Positions 16,676 to 25,749 of a stretch of DNA of 64,000 nt are shown here, piece after piece. This stretch comes from Ga0077555 sp963746315 (lineage in GTDB: Bacteria; Pseudomonadota; Alphaproteobacteria; Rhizobiales; Hyphomicrobiaceae). Position numbers and translations under genes: made by a program. Under the pieces are notes generated by a model. The model was not told the origin of the DNA and ran no database searches. It worked only from the letters and a program-made list of their open reading frames with translations. The stretch's first letter is position 1, and the number at the start of each line of letters is the position of its first letter. Location of the stretch: NCBI GenBank assembly GCA_963746315.1, contig CAVVAR010000005.1, positions 620,001 through 684,000 on the forward strand. The letters are read 5' to 3'.

Positions 16676-17764
16676 ATGGCAAAGGCAAAAGCTCTTCCGC
16701 GTGAGGCGGCCGACGCGAAGGCAGCGGGTCTCACGTACGTTTCAGACCAGGATCCCGGCATTACCCGATCCGCTAAGGGGAAAAGCTTCAGCTATCGGGG
16801 GCCCAATGGCGGGCCGGTCGAGGCCGAGCATCTCGCACGCATCAAATCATTGGCCATTCCCCCGGCTTGGCGCGAGGTGTGGATTTCGCCCTTCGCCAAT
16901 GGGCATATTCAGGCGACCGGACGAGATGCGCGGGGACGTAAACAGTATCGCTATCATGACCAGTGGCGTATTATCAGAGATCGACACAAATTCGAGCACA
17001 CCGTGGAGTTCGCGCGCTTGTTGCCGAGTATCCGGGCCCGCGTTGCGCACGATATGAAACTGCCCGGTACACCCAGGGAGAAAGTCCTGGCGACGATTGT
17101 CAGCCTTCTCGACAAAACCCTCATCCGGGCTGGTAATGTAGAGTACGCGCGCGAAAATCGCAGCTATGGTCTCACGACACTTAAAGCGCGGCATTTGTCT
17201 GTCAACGGTTCGGAGCTACGTTTTGAGTTTAAAGGCAAAAGCGGCAAGACATGGCGGTTGCCGCTGAAAGATCGCCGGATTGCGCGTATCGTTGGGAAAC
17301 TTCAGGAATTGCCGGGGCAGCATTTGTTCAAGTATCTGGATGACGACGGCACGGTCACTTCGGTGGATTCCGCCGATGTCAACGCCTACCTGCGCGAGGT
17401 CGCCGGCGCGGACGTTTCAGCGAAGGATTTCCGAACCTGGGCCGGCACGGTCCTGGCCGCGGGGGCGCTCAGCGTGCTTGGGTCGCATGAGAGCGCGACA
17501 CAAGCGAAGGGACACTTGAAACGCGCGATACAGGAGGTGGCCGCGCGCCTTGGTAATACGGTGACCATCAGCCGGAAATGCTACGTCCATCCGGAGGTCG
17601 TGTCGTGTTACCTCGAGGGTGTCTTCCCGAAGCTCGACGCCGCAGCTGGCGACCGGGATGCGGCGGAGCGAGGAGAGCTCAGCTTCATCGAGCAGGCCGT
17701 GCTGCGGCTGCTCGAGGCGCGACTCGACAGATCGGCGCGCAAGCCTGCAGCCACCGGCCGCTAG
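16676..17764 (+). CDS. DNA topoisomerase IB (poxvirus/bacterial type)
   Basis: Relaxes positive and negative DNA supercoils by nicking one strand through a 3'-phosphotyrosine. 362 residues, the usual size for the small bacterial enzymes. The N-terminal domain carries IPPAWREVWISP and GRKQYRYHDQW; the catalytic domain has RAGNVEYARENRSYGLTTL (first active-site Arg), KDFRTWAGT (second Arg/Lys region) and the nucleophile Tyr in SRKCYVHPEV near the C terminus. All key residues seem intact. It is convergent with the transaldolase gene, 29 bases away. Confidence 0.93.
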   Translation: MAKAKALPREAADAKAAGLTYVSDQDPGITRSAKGKSFSYRGPNGGPVEAEHLARIKSLAIPPAWREVWISPFANGHIQATGRDARGRKQYRYHDQWRIIRDRHKFEHTVEFARLLPSIRARVAHDMKLPGTPREKVLATIVSLLDKTLIRAGNVEYARENRSYGLTTLKARHLSVNGSELRFEFKGKSGKTWRLPLKDRRIARIVGKLQELPGQHLFKYLDDDGTVTSVDSADVNAYLREVAGADVSAKDFRTWAGTVLAAGALSVLGSHESATQAKGHLKRAIQEVAARLGNTVTISRKCYVHPEVVSCYLEGVFPKLDAAAGDRDAAERGELSFIEQAVLRLLEARLDRSARKPAATGR

Positions 17765-17793
17765 GTGCAAGGCAAGGCACTTCATTCGACCGC

Positions 17794-18451
17794 TCAGACG
17801 ATTTTCTGGCCCGTCTTGCTCCAGTCGGCCAGAAACGCCTCGAGGCCCTTGTCGGTCAGTGGGTGCTTGACCAGAGCCTTCAGGATGGCTGGCGGCACGG
17901 TCGCTACGTCGGCGCCGATCATGGCGGCGTCGCGGACGTGGTTCACGGTGCGGATGGAGGCTGCGAGGATCTTCGTCTCGAGTGCGGGATAGTTGTCGTA
18001 GATGGCGCGGATCTCGCGGATCAGGTCCATGCCGTCGAGGCCGATGTCGTCGAGACGGCCGATGAACGGGCGAGACGAACGTCGCGCCGGCCTTGGCGGC
18101 GAGCAGAGCCTGATTGGCCGAGAAGCAGAGCGTGACGTTGACCATGGTGCCCTCGCCGGTCAGCGCCTTGCAGGCCTTCAGGCCATCCCAGGTCAGCGGC
18201 ACCTTGACCGCGACGTTCTTGGCGATCTTCGCGAGGGTGCGTCCCTCGGCCAGCATGCCGGCGGCATCGGTCGCTGCGACCTCGGCCGAAACGGGACCGG
18301 GCACGATCTCGCAGATCTCGGCGATGATGGTCTTGAAGTCGCGGCCAGCCTTGGCGACCAGCGAGGGATTGGTGGTGACGCCGTCGAGAAGGCCGAGGCT
18401 CGCGAGCTCGCGGATTTCGGCCACGTCGGCCGTGTCGACGAAGAATTTCAT
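17794..18451 (-). pseudogene. tal: Transaldolase (small, FSA-like type), frameshifted
   Basis: Transaldolase moves a dihydroxyacetone unit in the pentose phosphate pathway. The start is ATG 18451 (MKFFVDTADV) with AGGAG upstream. The frame is good through the Schiff-base Lys region (NVAVKVPLTW) and FVSP, then breaks near 18068-18070; the rest, from GMDLIREIRAIYDNY to the C terminus, continues in another frame to TGA at 17794. Removing one G from the GGG at 18068-18070 restores SPFIGRLDDIGLDGMDL, exactly the family pattern, and a 218-residue protein of normal length. Either the gene was inactivated very recently or the sequence has one extra base; the rest shows no decay, so I favour an error. 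Confidence 0.88.
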
Positions 18452-18578
18452 AGCTCGAGCTCTCCTGGTCAGTGCAGTTGCCATGCCTCACAAGTGGCAC
18501 ATTGGGCTAGAATTAACTATCGCGGCCTGCGTGGCGATTCGGCATGCGAGCCCGCGTTCTAGTCGGAAGGCGTGACGC

Positions 18579-20804
18579 TTGGAAGACCTGCTCGATCTCG
18601 AGGGTAACGACGGTGCAGTGCGCGGCACATCGCAAGTGCCGGTGCTGTTGCCCGTCGCGCTCGACCAGACCTACGATTATCTGGTGCCTGGGCATCTGGA
18701 GCTCGAGCCCGGCTGCTTCGTGCTGGTGCCGTTCGGTCCGCAGGTGCGGATCGGTATCGTCTGGGACCGGCCAGTCGGCGAAGGTAAGCCGGTCGATCCA
18801 AAGAAGATGAAGACGATCACAGAGCGCCTCGATGCCCCGGCGCTGCCGGTACAGTCGCTGCGCTTCGCGGAATGGGTGGCCCGCTACACACTCGGCCCGC
18901 TCGGCATGGTGGTGCGCATGATGATGAGCGCGCAAGCCGCATTCGAGCCGGTGAAGCCTCGCTTCGGGGTTACCAGTGTGCCGGATGCGGCGCTGCCGTC
19001 GCGGATGACGCCCGAGCGCCAGCGGGCCATCGATATCGCGTCCGACGGCCTTATACGGGCCAAGTCGGCGCTGGCCGCGGAGGCTGCGTGCACGACCGGG
19101 GTGGTCGATGGCCTCGTGAAGGCCGGGTGCCTCGTCGAGGTGGCCATTCCGGAAAAGCGGTTCGCGGTACCGGCGCATGGGCACGCTGAGGTCGAGCTGT
19201 CGCCCGATCAGGCAGCGGCGGCGCATGCCTTACGCTCGGCGATCGACGCCGACGCGTTCTCGGTGTCGCTGCTCGACGGCGTGACCGGCTCCGGCAAGAC
19301 CGAGGTCTACTTCGAAGCGGTTGCGCATGCGCTGTCGAAAGGCCGGCAAGTCCTCATCCTGCTGCCGGAGATCGCGCTCACCAGTCAGTTCATGAACCGG
19401 TTCAAGGCGCGCTTCGGAGCGCCGCCGGCCGAGTGGCATTCAGCGCTGTCTCCGGCCGAGCGCGGGAGAACGTGGAAAGCGGCCGCGACCGGCGAGGCGC
19501 GGTGCATTGTCGGCGCGCGATCCGCCCTGTTCCTGCCATTCCGCGACTTGGGCCTGATCGTCATCGACGAGGAGCACGATCCGGGCTTCAAGCAGGAGGA
19601 TCGGGTCCATTATCAGGGCCGTGATATGGCCATCGTGCGGGCGCGGATCGGTGACGCGGCGATCGTGCTTGCCTCGGCGACGCCGTCCATCGAGAGCCAC
19701 GTCAACGCGCGCACGGGGCGCTATCGCCATCTCAGCCTGCCCGGCCGCTATCATGGCGCGGAGTTGCCCGAGATCACCGCGATCGACATGCGCAAGACGC
19801 CTCCGGAACGTGGCAAATGGCTGGCGCCGCCGATGGTCGAGGCAGTCAACGAGACACTCGAGAAAAAGCAGCAGACGCTGCTGTTTCTGAACCGGCGGGG
19901 CTATGCGCCGTTGACGCTGTGCCGGACGTGCGGGCATCGCATCGAGTGTCCCCAGTGCTCGGCGTGGCTGGTCGAGCATCGGTTCCGTGGCCGGCTCAAC
20001 TGCCATCATTGCGGCTTCTCGCTGCCGCTGCCAAAGCGCTGCCCAAAGTGCGAGGAGGAGGACACGCTCGTCGCGTGCGGTCCGGGTGTCGAGCGGATCG
20101 CGGAGGAGGTGGCCGAGCGTTGGCCGGATGCGCGCACGCTGATCCTGTCGTCGGACCTCATTCCGGGGCTGACGGAGATGCGGGCGATCATCAAGAAGAT
20201 CGAGGACGGCGAGGCGGACATCATCATCGGCACGCAGATCGTGGCGAAGGGCCACCATTTCCCGGATCTCGCGACGGTAGGTGTGGTCGATGGCGATCTT
20301 GGCCTCGCGCAAGGCGCCGATCCTCGGGCGGGCGAGCGGACGTTCCAGCTTCTGCATCAGGTGACGGGGCGTGCTGGCCGCTCCTTCGCGCGAGGGCGCG
20401 GTTTCGTTCAGACGCACATGCCGGACCATCCCGTGATGCAGGCGATCGTGGCGAGCGACCGCGAGGCGTTCCTCAATCACGAGATCCTGGTGCGCCAGTC
20501 AGCGATGCTGCCGCCCTACGGCCGTTTGGTCGCGCTGGTCGTTTCGGCGAAGCACCGCGATGTGGCGCAAGGCTTCGCGCGGGAGGTTGCCCGACGCGCG
20601 CCGGCGGCGGAGCAGATCGAGCTGTTGGGGCCGGCAGAGGCGCCCATTGCCATCATCCGCGGCCGCTACCGGTGGCGGCTCCTCCTGAAGGCGCCGCGCG
20701 AGACGGATGTGCAGGCCTATATCCGCGAATGGCTGGCGCTGCTGCCCGAGGTCAAGGGCGACATCAAGCTGACGGTGGATATCGATCCATACAGCTTCTT
20801 GTGA
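18579..20804 (+). CDS. priA: Primosomal protein N' (replication restart helicase)
   Basis: PriA recognises stalled forks and D-loops and reloads the replicative helicase. 741 residues, family length. An N-terminal DNA 3'-end-binding domain (VLLPVALDQTYDYLVP), Walker A GVTGSGKTEVYFEA, the DEEH box in VIDEEHDPGFKQ, helicase motif III LASATPSIESH, and the Cys zinc-binding insert (CRTCGHRIECPQCSAW, CHHCGF, CPKCEE) are all present. The start is TTG 18579 after GGAAGG; I see no better in-frame ATG. The gene is divergent from tal, so the 127 bases between them should hold both promoters. Confidence 0.96.
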   Translation: MEDLLDLEGNDGAVRGTSQVPVLLPVALDQTYDYLVPGHLELEPGCFVLVPFGPQVRIGIVWDRPVGEGKPVDPKKMKTITERLDAPALPVQSLRFAEWVARYTLGPLGMVVRMMMSAQAAFEPVKPRFGVTSVPDAALPSRMTPERQRAIDIASDGLIRAKSALAAEAACTTGVVDGLVKAGCLVEVAIPEKRFAVPAHGHAEVELSPDQAAAAHALRSAIDADAFSVSLLDGVTGSGKTEVYFEAVAHALSKGRQVLILLPEIALTSQFMNRFKARFGAPPAEWHSALSPAERGRTWKAAATGEARCIVGARSALFLPFRDLGLIVIDEEHDPGFKQEDRVHYQGRDMAIVRARIGDAAIVLASATPSIESHVNARTGRYRHLSLPGRYHGAELPEITAIDMRKTPPERGKWLAPPMVEAVNETLEKKQQTLLFLNRRGYAPLTLCRTCGHRIECPQCSAWLVEHRFRGRLNCHHCGFSLPLPKRCPKCEEEDTLVACGPGVERIAEEVAERWPDARTLILSSDLIPGLTEMRAIIKKIEDGEADIIIGTQIVAKGHHFPDLATVGVVDGDLGLAQGADPRAGERTFQLLHQVTGRAGRSFARGRGFVQTHMPDHPVMQAIVASDREAFLNHEILVRQSAMLPPYGRLVALVVSAKHRDVAQGFAREVARRAPAAEQIELLGPAEAPIAIIRGRYRWRLLLKAPRETDVQAYIREWLALLPEVKGDIKLTVDIDPYSFL

Positions 20805-20817
20805 GCAGGCGCCGGGC

Positions 20818-21273
20818 TTACCGGTTCAGCGCCCAGATCGCGCCATTGAGCGTCGAGGCGTAGGCGACCCAGGCGAAATAGGGCACGAACAGAAGAGCCG
20901 CCATCCGTGCAGGCGTCCACATGGCTGCGATAAAGGCTGCGATGAGCGCCAGAAGCACGATGATGTCGACGAAGGCGAGGCCGATCATCTGGCGGCCGAA
21001 GAAGAGCCAGGACCAGAGTCCGTTCACGACCAGGGCTGCCGTCCAGATTGCGACGGCGCGGCCGAAGCCCTCAGCGCGCCATGCGAGCCAGCCGGCTATG
21101 GCGATCATGATGTAAAGGACGGTCCAGACGGGGCCGAAGACCCAGTTCGGTGGGTTCCAGGACGGTTTGGCCAGCGCTGCATACCACTCGCCAGGGCGAA
21201 AGATTGCACCGAATGCCGACACGGCCGCTGTCACCAGAACGAAGGCGATCAGCATTGCGATTTGGCGGGGCAT
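20818..21273 (-). CDS. tspO: TspO/MBR family protein
   Basis: A 151-residue inner-membrane protein with five hydrophobic helices. The Trp/Pro-rich motif WYAALAKPSWNPPNWVFGPVW and the NGLWSWLFF segment are typical of TspO, which binds tetrapyrroles and, in Rhodobacter, adjusts photopigment gene expression in response to oxygen. No photosynthesis or porphyrin gene is nearby, so the partner pathway is open. It is convergent with priA, 13 bases from its stop. Confidence 0.93.
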   Translation of the reverse strand: MPRQIAMLIAFVLVTAAVSAFGAIFRPGEWYAALAKPSWNPPNWVFGPVWTVLYIMIAIAGWLAWRAEGFGRAVAIWTAALVVNGLWSWLFFGRQMIGLAFVDIIVLLALIAAFIAAMWTPARMAALLFVPYFAWVAYASTLNGAIWALNR

Positions 21274-21457
21274 CTACGATCTCCGGTCGGCTTCGAAGGC
21301 AGACAAACCTTAACGCCCGAGAGCGGCCGATGGATCAATGGCGGCATCGGCGATCTGCCACACCGCAATGGTGATCGTGGCTGTGCGGGACGCGGCTTAC
21401 GCCGGTGGGACGTCCGCTGTTGACGACGTCAAACAAGGCGATCCGCTGAATGTTGGG

Positions 21458-22282
21458 TCAAGTGCTGCCGTTGTCCGAGAAGCGGCCGTCGCGCCAGGCG
21501 AGGGCGGCTTTGAGGCCCTGCTCCTTGCGGATGCGGGCGAACTCGGCCTTCTCGGGGCTCGGCGTGGCATTGAGAATGACATCGATATCGAGGGAGGCGC
21601 GGAGCGCGTCGCGCATTCCCATGATCTCGTAGGTGCGGTTCATGGCGCGCTTGGTGAAGAAGACCGACGGGCCGGCCGCAGCGGCGATGTCGAGCGCCAT
21701 GCGGCGGCCGACGGGGATCAACTCGTCGGCGGGGACGACGTGATTGACGATTCCAATCTGGTGGGCGCGCTGGGCGTCCATCTTGTCGTTGCCGGTGAGC
21801 AGCATCTCCTTTGCGTGCTTCGGTAGGACAGCCCACGGCAGCAGCATGGCGACGATGCCGGTGCCGAAGCGGACCTCGGGCTCGCCGAAGCGGGTGCCTT
21901 CCGCTGCGATGGTGATGTCGCAGGCCAGCGCCACCTCGAAAGCGCCGGCCATGCAGAAGCCGTGAACGAGCGCGATGGTGGGTTTCGGGCAATCCCAGAA
22001 CGCCATGATGAAATCGAACTGGCGCTCCATCTGGGCGCGGACCTTGTCCACGGTGGACATGTCGCGCTCGGCGGATGCCTTCATGTCGAAGCCGGCGGAA
22101 AAGGCGCGGCCCTCGCCGCGGACCAGGACGGCGCGGACGCTATCGTCCTCGGCGACCTGCTTCAGCGCAGCGACGCATTCGTCCATGGCCTCGTTGTGGA
22201 ACGCGTTGAGGACGCTCGGCCGGTTGAAGGCGAGTGTCGCGACGGGGCCGTCGACGTCGAGCCTGATGTGCTGGAAGGGCAT
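21458..22282 (-). CDS. Enoyl-CoA hydratase/isomerase family protein
   Basis: About 274 residues from ATG 22282 (MPFQHIRLDVDG) with GAGGAGAG upstream; the frame is open earlier, but that part overlaps a hairpin. Crotonase-fold marks: an oxyanion-hole strand at EGRAFSAGFDMKA and a second one at HGFCMAGAFEVALACD. The usual Glu pair of true hydratases appears altered: the second position follows TRFGEPEVRFGTG, which keeps Glu. It may hydrate, isomerise or cleave an unknown acyl-CoA. It is last in a minus-strand group with a CoA-transferase, a flavin monooxygenase and a selenoprotein, suggesting one degradation pathway that makes and processes acyl-CoA. Confidence 0.85.
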   Translation of the reverse strand: MPFQHIRLDVDGPVATLAFNRPSVLNAFHNEAMDECVAALKQVAEDDSVRAVLVRGEGRAFSAGFDMKASAERDMSTVDKVRAQMERQFDFIMAFWDCPKPTIALVHGFCMAGAFEVALACDITIAAEGTRFGEPEVRFGTGIVAMLLPWAVLPKHAKEMLLTGNDKMDAQRAHQIGIVNHVVPADELIPVGRRMALDIAAAAGPSVFFTKRAMNRTYEIMGMRDALRASLDIDVILNATPSPEKAEFARIRKEQGLKAALAWRDGRFSDNGST

Positions 22283-22317
22283 GGCCACTCTCTCCTCGTC
22301 ATCGCATCCCGCATAGG

Positions 22318-22348
22318 AACGGCGGCATCCCATAAGAATGCCGCCGTT
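22318..22348 (-). terminator. Hairpin between the selenoprotein and enoyl-CoA hydratase genes
   Basis: AACGGCGGCAT and ATGCCGCCGTT are perfect 11-bp inverted arms with a 9-base loop, starting about 25 bases after the stop of the selenoprotein gene. No T-run follows, so it may be a weak terminator, an attenuator or an mRNA-stabilising structure between the two genes. Confidence 0.5.
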
Positions 22349-22372
22349 GGAAAAGCTCAACATCGGCAGCGT

Positions 22373-22897
22373 CTACGCACTGGCCGTCAGCTTGCCCAGG
22401 ATTTCGTCGCAGTGCTTGTCGGCAAGCGCCGTCAGCTCCGCATCGGTACGGTCCTGGATCGGGTGGGGCACCCACACCATGGTCGGGTCGTAGCCGAGGG
22501 CCTTCGACTGGACGTCAGCGGCCTGGGTGAAAGCGGTCGTGGCGACAATCAGCGCCGGCACACCAGAGAGGTCGAGATTGGATCCGTCGTGCAAACTGCA
22601 CGTTGTGCATGAGCCTCAATCAGCGAGGCCGATGATCGCCGCATCCACCTCCGACGTCATCTTCTGCTTGGTGTCGGTGGCGACGAGGCGGCTCGGTGTC
22701 GGCTTGGCGTAGCGCTTCACCTGGATGCCACGCTCCTTGAGGCGATCGGCCAGACGGTTGAGGAACACGTCGCCGCGTGCCTTGCCGATGTCGAGCAGCC
22801 CGATGGTAAGCCCATCGAGCGATTTGGGGCGGGCCGTCTGCTTGCGGCTTGCGGGTGCATGCTCGCCCGTGGGGTCGAGCAGGATCTTCGGGTCCAT
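22373..22897 (-). CDS. UGSC-motif selenoprotein (UGA read as selenocysteine)
   Basis: Simple ORF calling splits this into two pieces, 22616-22897 and 22373-22594, but both are in the same frame and separated only by a UGA (22616-22618) and seven sense codons. Read through, it gives 174 residues with Sec94-Gly-Ser-Cys97-Thr-Thr-Cys100, the defining motif of the UGSC selenoprotein family. The N terminus MDPKILLDPTG and the C-terminal half (VPALIVATTAFTQAA, MVWVPHPIQD) keep normal protein character on both sides. A bacterial SECIS-like hairpin sits downstream of the UGA. Sec94 and Cys97 probably form a CxxC-like redox pair; the substrate is unknown. AGGAGG lies 12 bases before ATG 22897. SelD is encoded near 35 kb in this window. 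Confidence 0.9.
22588..22618 (-). promoter_or_regulatory. Bacterial SECIS element of the UGSC gene
   Basis: On the minus strand the UGA is followed 13 bases later by CGTGCA-GTT-TGCACG (22602 to 22588), a perfect 6-bp stem with a three-base loop starting with G about 20 bases after UGA. This matches the known geometry of bacterial SECIS elements: a loop 16-37 bases from UGA with a G in its first two positions. By family knowledge this is bound by SelB carrying Sec-tRNA. Confidence 0.8.
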
Positions 22898-23026
22898 GGT
22901 GGCGTCATGCCTCCTGGGTTGAGTGTGAGGCCGGCGCGCGGCCGACCGTCCGGGAGGGTAGGCGAGTTCGTGAGGAGTGGGAAGGTGTGTCTCAGACGGC
23001 GGTAACGGAGGGCCATTCCTGGCGCG

Positions 23027-24325
23027 TCATCCTTCGTCCTGGCGCAGGTGGTCGCGCAGCGTCGTCCCGCTGTAGTCGTGGCGAAAGATCCCGCGGCGCT
23101 GCAACTCTGGCACCACGAGGTCGACGAAATCGTCGAAGGCGCCTGGGAAATAGGCCGGCTGGATCATGAAGCCGTCGGCAAGGCCGCCCTCGAACCACTC
23201 CTGCAGCGTATCGGCGATCCGCGTCGGGCTGCCCCAGATCACCCAGTGGCCGCGCGCGGCGGCCGCGATGTTGTAAAGATCGCGCAGTGTCATGTTCTCG
23301 CGCCGTGCCATCGCAAAAAGCGTCCTCGCGAAGGATTGGCTGTTGGCGTTCGGTGGCAAGTCCGGCACCGGCCCATCGAGCGGGTAGGCGGACAGGTCGA
23401 CGCCGAGACGGACGGAGACGAGCCGCAGCGCATTCGTTGGCGATACCCAGCTCTGCAAGCGGTCGAGCTGAGCTTTGGCTTCGGCGTCCGTGCGTCCGAC
23501 GATCGGCATCACGCCCGGCAAGAGCACGAGGTCGTGGGGCTCGCGTCCATATTTCGGCAGGCGTGATTTAAGTGCGTCGTAGGCGGCTTTCGCCTCGTCC
23601 TTGTCGCCGCTCACCACGGAGAAGACGATATCCGCCGTCCGTGCCGACAGCTCTTGCCCCGGCTCCGAGCCACCGGCCTGAATGAGCAGGGGCTCACCTT
23701 TGGGCGGACGTTCTACATTGAGCGGTCCGCGGACCCGGAAGTTGGGTCCGCTGTGATTGAGCGCGTGGATCCGCGCGCGATCCGTGAACACGCCGGTCTC
23801 GCGATCCCTCACGACGGCGCCCTCCTCCCAGCCGCGCCATAGCCCGCGCACCACGTCGACGAACTCGTTGGCGATCTCGTAGCGCCGGTCGTGATCGATG
23901 TTCGTTTCCCGGCTGAAGTTCGCATAGGCGTCGGGCGCGTTGGTGGTCACGATGTTCCAGGCGATCCGCCCTTCGGTGAGGTGAGCCAGCGACTGGAAAA
24001 CACGCGCGACGTTAAACGGGTCGCTGAAACTGGTCGAGACCGTACAGCCGAAGCCGATCTTTCGTGCAACGAGGCTCAGCGCGGCCACGGTGGTGGTCGG
24101 CTCGAGGCGCGATTGCATCGAGGGATGATCGTTCGGCGCCGAAACCAAGCTGTCGGCGATGAAAAAAAGATCGAATTTGCCGCGCTCGGCTATGCGTACG
24201 CCGGCCTCGGCGATCGGCCAATCGCAGTTGCTCGCAAAGGCGCCATCCATGCGCCAGCCTGCAATGTGGTTTCCGGTGCCGAGCCAGAATACGGCCAGAT
24301 GCATCTGACGCTTGCGCTTCCGCAC
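23027..24325 (-). CDS. FMN-dependent monooxygenase, NtaA/SnaA/DszA group (LLM class)
   Basis: 432 residues starting at GTG 24325, with GGGAGGAGC just upstream. It is a luciferase-like TIM-barrel flavin monooxygenase of the NtaA/DszA/SnaA group: opening MHLAVFWLGTGNHIAGWR, FDLFFIADSL, the long insertion ARVFQSLAHLTEGRIAWNIVTT, and the GEPLLIQAGGSEPGQELSA motif. Members use reduced FMN from a separate reductase to oxidise aminopolycarboxylates, sulfur heterocycles or similar substrates. No flavin reductase gene is present in the group. It precedes the selenoprotein gene by about 130 bases. Confidence 0.9.
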   Translation of the reverse strand: MRKRKRQMHLAVFWLGTGNHIAGWRMDGAFASNCDWPIAEAGVRIAERGKFDLFFIADSLVSAPNDHPSMQSRLEPTTTVAALSLVARKIGFGCTVSTSFSDPFNVARVFQSLAHLTEGRIAWNIVTTNAPDAYANFSRETNIDHDRRYEIANEFVDVVRGLWRGWEEGAVVRDRETGVFTDRARIHALNHSGPNFRVRGPLNVERPPKGEPLLIQAGGSEPGQELSARTADIVFSVVSGDKDEAKAAYDALKSRLPKYGREPHDLVLLPGVMPIVGRTDAEAKAQLDRLQSWVSPTNALRLVSVRLGVDLSAYPLDGPVPDLPPNANSQSFARTLFAMARRENMTLRDLYNIAAAARGHWVIWGSPTRIADTLQEWFEGGLADGFMIQPAYFPGAFDDFVDLVVPELQRRGIFRHDYSGTTLRDHLRQDEG

Positions 24326-24497
24326 GATGCTCCTCCCGTGGGGCGGGCCCTCCGAAATGCCTGCACCGCCGTCTCGGTCTCAGTGACCGGCAACGAGGCT
24401 TTGGCCGATCGAGCTCCGCGGCAGTATGCACCGATCGGCCGCCATGGCCAACGAAGGCTGCGCAGGTGGCCGCATCAAAGGAGAGAGAGCCCCGCCC

Positions 24498-25577
24498 TCA
24501 CGTCACCTTGAACCCCAGTCCTGGCGAGACGACGCGGGTACCTTCGTCCTCGAGGACGGTCGTGGCGAGATGGCCGGCGGCTGCCGCCTCGCGGGCGAAG
24601 ACGTCGAGGGGGCGGACAACGGCGGCTGGGACGCGGGCCTCGGCGCAGCGGCGCTCGATATCGGCGCCGTCGTAGCGACGCGTTGCCTTCGAGAGGCGTG
24701 CCTTAACGGCTGGGGGGTCCTTGGCGCGCAGGAAGGCGGCGGGTGCGTCGGCCGTCAGCGGCGTCTCGAAGAGCGCCGGATCGCTGGCGACGTCGGCGAT
24801 GCCCAGAAGGTCGAGGAGGGCCAGGAACTGTCGGGGTGTGTTGGCGGCGAACGCGATCTGGCCGCCATCGCGGGTCGGGAAGAGATCGGCGGCAGGGCTG
24901 CCGGAGAAGGCTTGGTTGCCCTGGCGCACGGGGCGGGTGCCGTCGGTCAGGGCCTCGCAGGTGAGCGGGTACATGAGCTGCAGTGCGGCCGAGGCCATCG
25001 AGACATCGATCAGCATGCCGGCGCCGCGGCGGTCGCGCTCGCGAAGTGCCGAGACGATGGCGAGGGCGGCGATGATACCGGCGCCGGCATCGATCAGCGG
25101 AAAGCCGATCTTCTGCGGAGGATCGGTTTCGGCGCCGGACGCGAGCGTCATGCCGGTCGCTGCCTGCACCACATGATCGTAGGCGGAGCGGCCTGCGTCG
25201 CGGCCGAAACCGGAGATGGAGCAGTAGATCAGCTGTGGGTTGAGCGATTTCAGAGCTTCCCAGCCAAGGCCGAGGCGCTCGCTGGCGCCGGGGCGAAGGT
25301 TGTCGACGAAGATGTCGGCTCCGGCGATTTCCGCCTTGATTCGTGCAAGGTTCTCGGGATCACGAAGATCGAGGCGCAGCTTGCGCTTGCCGGCATTGAG
25401 CGCGACGAAAGCCTGGGGGCCGCGCGCGCCGCGCCGCATGACGTCACCCGCCAGGCTTTCTATCTTGAGAACATCGGCGCCCATCTGGGCAAGATGGAAG
25501 GTGGCGAACGGGCCGGCGATGACGTGGCTGACGTCGATCACCTTGATACCCTCGAGTGGGCGGAAGGCTTGCTGCAT
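24498..25577 (-). CDS. CaiB/BaiF family CoA-transferase
   Basis: 359 residues, a class III CoA-transferase. It carries the N-terminal LEGIKVIDVSHVIAGPFATFHLAQMGADV stretch, of which the catalytic Asp lies in the later family motif around SAYDHVVQAATGM, and FRPGASERLG-like NLRPGASERLGLGWE. The C-terminal ~50 residues are shorter than in many members. These enzymes move CoA between carboxylic acids, here probably activating the acid consumed by the neighbouring pathway. It is the first gene of the minus-strand group running through the monooxygenase, the selenoprotein and the enoyl-CoA hydratase. Confidence 0.88.
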   Translation of the reverse strand: MQQAFRPLEGIKVIDVSHVIAGPFATFHLAQMGADVLKIESLAGDVMRRGARGPQAFVALNAGKRKLRLDLRDPENLARIKAEIAGADIFVDNLRPGASERLGLGWEALKSLNPQLIYCSISGFGRDAGRSAYDHVVQAATGMTLASGAETDPPQKIGFPLIDAGAGIIAALAIVSALRERDRRGAGMLIDVSMASAALQLMYPLTCEALTDGTRPVRQGNQAFSGSPAADLFPTRDGGQIAFAANTPRQFLALLDLLGIADVASDPALFETPLTADAPAAFLRAKDPPAVKARLSKATRRYDGADIERRCAEARVPAAVVRPLDVFAREAAAAGHLATTVLEDEGTRVVSPGLGFKVT

Positions 25578-25749
25578 CCAGACATCTCCCTCGGTCGCCG
25601 TGGGCGGCGCGCGGCGGCCACTGTCAAGCGATCGTCACATCGAGGCAAGCGGGGTGTGAATTGGCGGGAGAGACAACTGACCGGCCTTGATCGCGCCAAA
25701 CGCGTGCGTAGCGTAGCGGGCAAATGACAATCGATCGAGGGCACACGAC

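Noticed and set aside
18579..20804. Minus-strand long ORF (19440-20480) inside priA
   Set aside because: It is a high-GC shadow of a well-conserved gene; its protein is Arg-rich and resembles no family.
22373..22897. Reading the two small ORFs as a degraded pseudogene
   Set aside because: They are in one frame, only a UGA separates them, the residues around it match the UGSC family, and a SECIS-like hairpin is in place.
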